From positions 1-45,765 of the forward strand of contig CAUJIH010000005.1 in the NCBI GenBank assembly GCA_963205275.1: a DNA stretch of 45,765 nt. The letters are read 5' to 3'. The translations under genes and the position numbers were made by a program. The stretch is from Verrucomicrobiota bacterium. Lineage in GTDB: Bacteria; Verrucomicrobiota; Verrucomicrobiia; Verrucomicrobiales; DEV007. Of the stretch, positions 41,452 through 45,765 are shown in pieces. Position 1 is the first letter of the stretch, and the number at the start of each line of letters is the position of its first letter. The notes under the pieces were generated by a model, which was not told where the DNA came from, made no database searches, and was given only the letters and a program-made list of their open reading frames with translations.

Positions 41452-44400
41452 TCACGGCATGGGATGCTCCTTCAGCAGTTCTTCGGTCGTGTAGATCATC
41501 ATGCGTCCGGGCTGTTGTTCTCGCACTTTCTTCACCTCGGTTTCGCTGACGGCACTGGCTTTGTTGCCAAAGCTGTTCCTTACGAAGGTGAGCACGTCCG
41601 CGATTTCGCTGTCTTTTAGCATCCCTCCGAAGGGAGTCATCGGTACCAGGCCGTCGTATTTTTTCCCTTCCACTTCGATGGGACCCATCAGACCGTAGAG
41701 TGCAATCTTGATTAGGCGGTCGAGATCCTCCGTTACCCAAGGACTACCCGTGATCGGGGGAAATGCGGGGTCTAGGCCTTTCCCATCTGCCTGATGGCAG
41801 GTGACGCAGAGTCCCTCGCGGAAGAAAATTTCCTGTCCGGCGACGTATTGCTTCTTTTGCGTTTCAGTCAGGTAGTCAGGGACGGGCAGCTCCGGATGCT
41901 CGGGCGCAGCTTTCTCGGTGATTCCAGCGAGCCGATCTGTAGCCGCTTCAATCGCGTTTTTACTCCATTCATCCAGCGGGTGAGAGGCGGCGATGGCTAC
42001 GATCTTCTTTGCAGAATCGATATCCGATAACCAAGACGCAGCAACGGTGGCCTCCAGTCTGACACGGCCTTCGGGATCGGCGGCAGCTTTTTCTAACAAG
42101 GCCACAGAGTCAGCGATACGGCCATAATTATAGCGCAGCGCTCGAACCGCAGCGGCTCGCACATGGAAGTCGTCAGAGGCGAGGAGCGCATGGAGCAGGT
42201 CGACGTCCACGGCATTCATTCCCCAGGTGACCCACAGGGCCTCCAGTCGGTGATGCTCGTAGTCGGGAGCATTTTTGTCCAGCCCCTTCACCCAGCTCTT
42301 CACGGCGGGCAGGACTTCCTCCGCACTGTGTCCACGCAGCGCCCTGCGAGAGCGATAGCGCGTCCTCAGCTCAGGCAACTTCAAGTTTTCCAACAGCTCG
42401 GTGACACTGGCTCCGGCCACTTTGGCAGGCTTCACCAGCGGGCGAGACGGGTAGGTGATGCGGTAGATGCGCCCATGGACGTGGTCGCGCAGTGGATCGC
42501 GTGCATTGTGCTGCATGTGCCCGATCAGCACATTGTGCCAGTCGATCACGTAGAGAGATCCGTCGGGGGCGAATTCGAGATCGACTGGACGAAAATTGCC
42601 ATCCGAGGACTGGAGCAAATTCTGCCGAAAGCTCGTCTTGTACCCCGTGCCGTCGTCCTCAATCTGGTGCTGCTTGATGCCGAGAAAGCCTATGGTATTG
42701 CAGAGAATCAGATCGCCCTGTACCTCGTCGGGGAAATGCCGGGAAGAGATGATCTCCAGTCCTGAGGTGGGGCGGACCTTTTGACCCTCAGGAATTAAGT
42801 CGGGCGTCGAAGCGGTTTTGCTTCCGAAGGTGGGCTTGACTGAGACAGGCAGCATCCAGTTCATGCTGGTGCCAGAGGTATGGAGAAAGAAGTCCTGTCC
42901 CCATTTGTCGAAGGCGACTCCCCAGGGGTTGGGGATCACCAGTTGTGCTGTTCTTTCCAATTGGAAACGCTGTGGACTGAAGCGAAAAAAGCCACCGTCC
43001 ACGCAGCGGATGGGACCGTAGGGAGTCTCGACGTTGGAGTGAAGGAATACGCCTTCGCACATAATAATCCCGCCGGATGGATCAGCTGTGAAGGCGCTGA
43101 TGGCGTGATGCGTGTCGTGTGTATCGAAACCTCCGAGCAGGATCTCGGTCGAGTCGACGTGATCATCGTGATCCGTGTCACGCAGCAGGACAAGATTCGG
43201 TTCTTGAGATAGATAGACGCCTTCGGTCGAAAGTTCGAATCCTATGGGCAGATGCAGGCCCTCGGCGAAGACGGTTTCCTTGTCTGCTTTGCCGTCGCCG
43301 TCGGTGTCCTCGTAGATCAGTAACTTGTCATTCGGCAGAGGATCGCCGGGGCGATAGTGCGGATAGGTCGGCATCACGGCCACCCAGAGTCGCCCCTGAT
43401 CGTCGAAGGACATCTGCATGGGATTGGCTAGATTCGGAAATTCTTTTTCCGACGCGAAAAGCTCGATTTTGTAGCCTTCGGGTACCGTCATCGTCTTCAG
43501 CGCATCTTCACCGTAGAGATACTCAGGATTTCCGTTCTTGTTGCTCGGCACATAGTTGGTAGGAACCGGAGGTAGAGGATGAGTGGACGAGTCATCGATG
43601 GCCAGATCGGTGGTTTTGCCAGTTGCGATCTCATGAATTCGCTGATCCCTTAGAGACGCCATTTCACGGAGCTTGAAGACCTCATCGGGATAGTTTTGAG
43701 GACCGTAGGGATTGTAACGACGGCCATAGGAATGGACGCCGTTCAGCATGTCGTAGTCGAGCCTCCAGCACCAGTCTTTCTGTTCAACGGCGCGATGGAG
43801 CAGCTCTGGATCGGCCTTCGATCGGTGTGGTGCCGAGTCATAAATCCCGTCGGCGATCATTTCAGCGATTCGAGCATACGAATCATCTGTTGGAATGAAC
43901 CCTCCGGTGGTGAAGTAGGGATTCCCTTTCTCAAAAAGTGCCTTGGTCGGGTGGAAGAGATCGATGAAAGTCAGACCGCGATTTTTTGCGACTGTGGCGA
44001 TGGCGGCCGAGTAGAGGGCCAGATTGGCGTTTTCAGTTTTTCCGTTCGGCAGATCGCGGGTCTTGCTTTGATCCTCGAAAGCGATGGGAGACACGAGCAC
44101 GAGACGGGGAGCCTCTTTGCCATTGTAGGCTTTCGAGAGTGTGTGCTTCACGAAAGCCTCCAGTTCGGCCTGGAAGTTGGCCACGCGATTCGCACCGTCG
44201 AAGGATTCGTTGTAGCCGAAGAAGGCTACGATGGTGTCAGCTTTCAAGAAGGTCAGCCATTGGTCCGGAGTGGGAAAAAATCCGATTCCGTTGTGGATTT
44301 GTTTGTCGGGATGAAAGGTCTCCGCTCCCGGAAATGCCCATTGTGAAGGGCGGGCTGCATGAGGACGAAATCCGGGTGTGTCACCGGGACGACCCATGTT

Positions 44401-44730
44401 GCGTAGGAAGAGGTCGTTGTCGGGGAAGCGAAGCTGAAGTTCGGTCTCGATCCGGCTGTAGTAGAGATCGCGTTCGGCAAGCCCGTTCCCGATCAGAACA
44501 ATGCGCTCGCCTTTCGTGGGGGCGGTGGCGGACTGTGCTCGCCTCTGGGTGGTCGTGGCAGGTTCCTCGATCAGCGCATGAGGACCACCTTCTCCACTGT
44601 TGTCAGGACGCACCTTTTCCTCGGCCTGCGCGGCTTTTTCCGATGCAGTCAGAGCCTTGGGTGGCTCTGCCGCGAGAAGCGACAGGCAGGGCAGAACGAA
44701 AAAGGGAAGCAGGGAAAACGAAAGTTTCAT
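41452..44730 (-). CDS. PVC-type protein: SGNH-like, beta-propeller, HEAT repeats and cytochrome c
   Basis: A 1092-residue exported protein. A signal peptide (1-20, ending LLAA) and linker lead to an SGNH-hydrolase-like domain (about 74-310). A membrane-bound dehydrogenase type beta-propeller (about 413-760) begins TVPEGYKIELFASEKEFPN and has LWVAVMPTYPHY and YEDTDGDGKADKE. HEAT-like repeats (about 763-913) precede a class I cytochrome c (about 957-1092), with heme attachment CVTCHQADGKG and a distal-Met candidate in VPMTPFGGM. The SGNH block I opens IVLIGNGLAERDLYY: the usual G-D-S is G-N-G, so the nucleophile Ser is missing and the domain may be only a binding module. Such fusions are common in Planctomycetes and Verrucomicrobia and are linked to polysaccharide or alcohol oxidation; the real substrate is unknown. 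Confidence 0.9.
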   Translation of the reverse strand: MKLSFSLLPFFVLPCLSLLAAEPPKALTASEKAAQAEEKVRPDNSGEGGPHALIEEPATTTQRRAQSATAPTKGERIVLIGNGLAERDLYYSRIETELQLRFPDNDLFLRNMGRPGDTPGFRPHAARPSQWAFPGAETFHPDKQIHNGIGFFPTPDQWLTFLKADTIVAFFGYNESFDGANRVANFQAELEAFVKHTLSKAYNGKEAPRLVLVSPIAFEDQSKTRDLPNGKTENANLALYSAAIATVAKNRGLTFIDLFHPTKALFEKGNPYFTTGGFIPTDDSYARIAEMIADGIYDSAPHRSKADPELLHRAVEQKDWCWRLDYDMLNGVHSYGRRYNPYGPQNYPDEVFKLREMASLRDQRIHEIATGKTTDLAIDDSSTHPLPPVPTNYVPSNKNGNPEYLYGEDALKTMTVPEGYKIELFASEKEFPNLANPMQMSFDDQGRLWVAVMPTYPHYRPGDPLPNDKLLIYEDTDGDGKADKETVFAEGLHLPIGFELSTEGVYLSQEPNLVLLRDTDHDDHVDSTEILLGGFDTHDTHHAISAFTADPSGGIIMCEGVFLHSNVETPYGPIRCVDGGFFRFSPQRFQLERTAQLVIPNPWGVAFDKWGQDFFLHTSGTSMNWMLPVSVKPTFGSKTASTPDLIPEGQKVRPTSGLEIISSRHFPDEVQGDLILCNTIGFLGIKQHQIEDDGTGYKTSFRQNLLQSSDGNFRPVDLEFAPDGSLYVIDWHNVLIGHMQHNARDPLRDHVHGRIYRITYPSRPLVKPAKVAGASVTELLENLKLPELRTRYRSRRALRGHSAEEVLPAVKSWVKGLDKNAPDYEHHRLEALWVTWGMNAVDVDLLHALLASDDFHVRAAAVRALRYNYGRIADSVALLEKAAADPEGRVRLEATVAASWLSDIDSAKKIVAIAASHPLDEWSKNAIEAATDRLAGITEKAAPEHPELPVPDYLTETQKKQYVAGQEIFFREGLCVTCHQADGKGLDPAFPPITGSPWVTEDLDRLIKIALYGLMGPIEVEGKKYDGLVPMTPFGGMLKDSEIADVLTFVRNSFGNKASAVSETEVKKVREQQPGRMMIYTTEELLKEHPMP

Positions 44731-44776
44731 GCAATGGGTAGCGAGACAAAGATCAGATTAGAGTAACCAGATCAGC

Positions 44777-44929
44777 TTACTGTGCGAGAAAAACCTGACC
44801 CGAGCGAAGGCGCGATGAAGGCAGGGTGAGCAGGAATTGATTCGAAGACTCGATGTCATTCGGATCAATCTGCGCAGGCGAATTTAGGAGGGGCAGACGG
44901 CTGTGATTGTAGCGGTAGTCTGTGTGGTG
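44777..44929 (-). pseudogene. Open coding-like remnant without start codon
   Basis: Between the LRR gene and the PVC gene, a minus-strand frame of 50 codons runs from just after a TAG (44932-44930) to a TAA (44779-44777). Its product contains NSPAQIDPNDIESSNQFLLT and ends SSRLRSGQVFLAQ, which has a natural protein composition, but no start codon (ATG, GTG or TTG) gives a full gene. It may be the 3' end of a deleted gene, or chance. I do not recognise a family. Confidence 0.4.
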
Positions 44930-44937
44930 CTAACGAG

Positions 44938-45630
44938 TTATTTACGAGTTACCTTGACATCGGGGCGGGCCTTTTTGAAGTCCGCGAGACCTGCTTCGGT
45001 GACGGGTGAGGACGACGGGAGTGTGATTGCTTTGAGAGACTTCATCGGAACCAGAGACTGGAGAGTAGGGTCATCGAAGGTAGTATCAGCATCACCGGAC
45101 GAAGAAAATGCATTTATATGCAATACTTTTGACTTCTGGAAGGCGGATAGTCGCGAATCTGGCAGATGTAAATTCACCATGCTAGCGTACCGCAGGTTCG
45201 GCAGAGATTTAACCATTGTCTCGAGTTGTTCCTCTGTAAATATCAAGTTGTTCAGATAAATCGATTCTAGTTGCTTGAAACCAATTAATACCGAAGCAAG
45301 TTGCTCAGCCGAAGCTGGAGAGGAATAAAGCTTGGTAATTGAGAGTGTACGTAGCGACGATATACGCTTAAGATCGGGAAGAGATTCTATCTGTTTCGTA
45401 TCCAATGTTAACTTAGAGAGTTTTGGAAGCTCAACCAAACTCTCCAAAAATTCCTTGCTGATCTCTGAGGTTCCATACAATGAAATATCTTTGAGTGACT
45501 TTATATGTAATATCGATAGAAAAGCCTTTGGATCGATATTTGCTGCGTGTAATATGGCTAATATCTCAAGTTTCTGCAATGTGCCAAGAGATGCCTGAGA
45601 CTCAATGCTTGGTGGCTGCGCATAGAGCAC
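44938..45630 (-). CDS. Leucine-rich-repeat protein, 5' end probably frameshifted
   Basis: A 230-residue reading frame from a GTG at 45630, made of about nine leucine-rich repeats with L-x-x-L-x-L spacing (for example LEILAILHAANI, SLKDISLYGTSEI, LSKLTLDTKQI, LESIYLNNLIF). The last repeat ends VTEAGLADFKKARPDVKVTRK, a common ending of Planctomycetes/Verrucomicrobia LRR proteins. The GTG is unlikely to be the true start: the same frame continues upstream with repeat sequence (DFTHLNLECAKNLTEL) to a TGA near 45690, and a signal-peptide-like sequence sits in another frame just beyond. The gene is probably longer and broken, or carries a sequencing error. LRR proteins bind partners at the surface or in the periplasm. 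Confidence 0.75.
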   Translation of the reverse strand: MLYAQPPSIESQASLGTLQKLEILAILHAANIDPKAFLSILHIKSLKDISLYGTSEISKEFLESLVELPKLSKLTLDTKQIESLPDLKRISSLRTLSITKLYSSPASAEQLASVLIGFKQLESIYLNNLIFTEEQLETMVKSLPNLRYASMVNLHLPDSRLSAFQKSKVLHINAFSSSGDADTTFDDPTLQSLVPMKSLKAITLPSSSPVTEAGLADFKKARPDVKVTRK

Positions 45631-45662
45631 AAGCTCAGTTAAATTTTTGGCACATTCGAGAT

Positions 45663-45764
45663 TTAAGTGGGTAAAATCGACGACTGTTCATACGATTCAT
45701 TCTCGAAATTCACCTTGGAGGGAAGTTGTTCATAGGGTTCTGCGGCGAGAATGGACCCAAACAG
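45663..45764 (-). pseudogene. Probable 5' fragment of the same LRR gene in another frame
   Basis: This minus-strand frame, open to the right edge, reads LFGSILAAEPYEQLPSKVNF and then continues to a TAA at 45665-45663. The first part looks like the end of a signal peptide followed by a mature start (LAAEP). A shift of one base near 45675-45690 would join it to the leucine-rich repeat frame. The true start is outside the window. Confidence 0.5.
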
Positions 45765-45765
45765 T

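Noticed and set aside
45670..45695. Programmed -1 frameshift in the LRR gene
   Set aside because: The junction sequence has no X-XXY-YYZ slippery heptamer in the right frame, so an indel is the simpler explanation.
1..45765. Prophage, transposon or defence island
   Set aside because: No integrase, transposase, phage structural, restriction or toxin-antitoxin genes are visible; gene content is mainly housekeeping.

Overview
This window is a stretch of bacterial chromosome, almost fully coding, with about 40 genes on both strands in short operons. It has no rRNA, tRNA, CRISPR array, transposase, integrase or phage gene. The organism is Gram-negative and very probably belongs to Verrucomicrobiota. 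The outer-membrane set is present (BamA, OmpH/Skp, LpxD, KdsD). There is also a 1092-residue protein of the PVC type (SGNH-like domain, beta-propeller, HEAT repeats, cytochrome c), a SUMF1 protein with cadherin-like and fibronectin-like domains, a GYF_2-CD225 protein and a SMUG1-type uracil glycosylase. The phylum call rests on gene content only, because no rRNA gene is present.

Layout. 1-2.1 kb (minus): a truncated beta-helix protein, a CorA-like transporter and superoxide dismutase with a clear terminator. 2.5-9.9 kb (plus): a coiled-coil/TPR envelope protein, a NusG paralog, queA, a PgpH-type HD phosphohydrolase coupled to ybeY, a GYF_2-CD225 protein and a DUF2752 protein. 9.8-12 kb (minus): nnrD/E and an N-acetylmuramoyl-L-alanine amidase. 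12.1-15.7 kb (plus): an FKBP isomerase and the large SUMF1 protein. 15.9-21 kb: panE-like, SMUG1, ispA, asd, a 35-residue Cys/His-rich lipoprotein and psd. 21-24.2 kb (plus): surE, two unknown secreted proteins and phoH. 24.3-28.9 kb (minus): a GlnD-like protein with an altered active site, a membrane protein and ruvB. 29.2-33.4 kb (plus): bamA-ompH-lpxD. 33.5-37.3 kb (minus): a PDZ protein, a single-span membrane protein, argH and fur. 37.3-41.3 kb: manA, kdsD, an unknown secreted protein, DoxX and DUF2288. 41.4 kb to the end (minus): the PVC cytochrome protein, a coding remnant and a leucine-rich-repeat gene that looks frameshifted.

Functionally most of the window is housekeeping: envelope building (bamA, ompH, lpxD, kdsD, manA, psd, ispA, amidase), RNA maturation and modification (ybeY, phoH, queA), amino acid and cofactor metabolism (argH, asd, panE-like, nnrD/E), DNA repair (ruvB, SMUG1) and stress or metal control (sodA, fur). 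Accessory character concentrates in the multidomain secreted proteins and at the right edge.

I did not find a clear new defence or mobile system. The observations most worth checking are the D-to-N change in the GlnD nucleotidyltransferase motif, the solitary NusG paralog beside queA, the tiny Cys-rich lipoprotein, the SGNH domain without its serine motif in the PVC protein, the broken LRR gene with a neighbouring coding remnant, two inverted repeats in divergent promoter regions, and the general lack of Shine-Dalgarno sequences.
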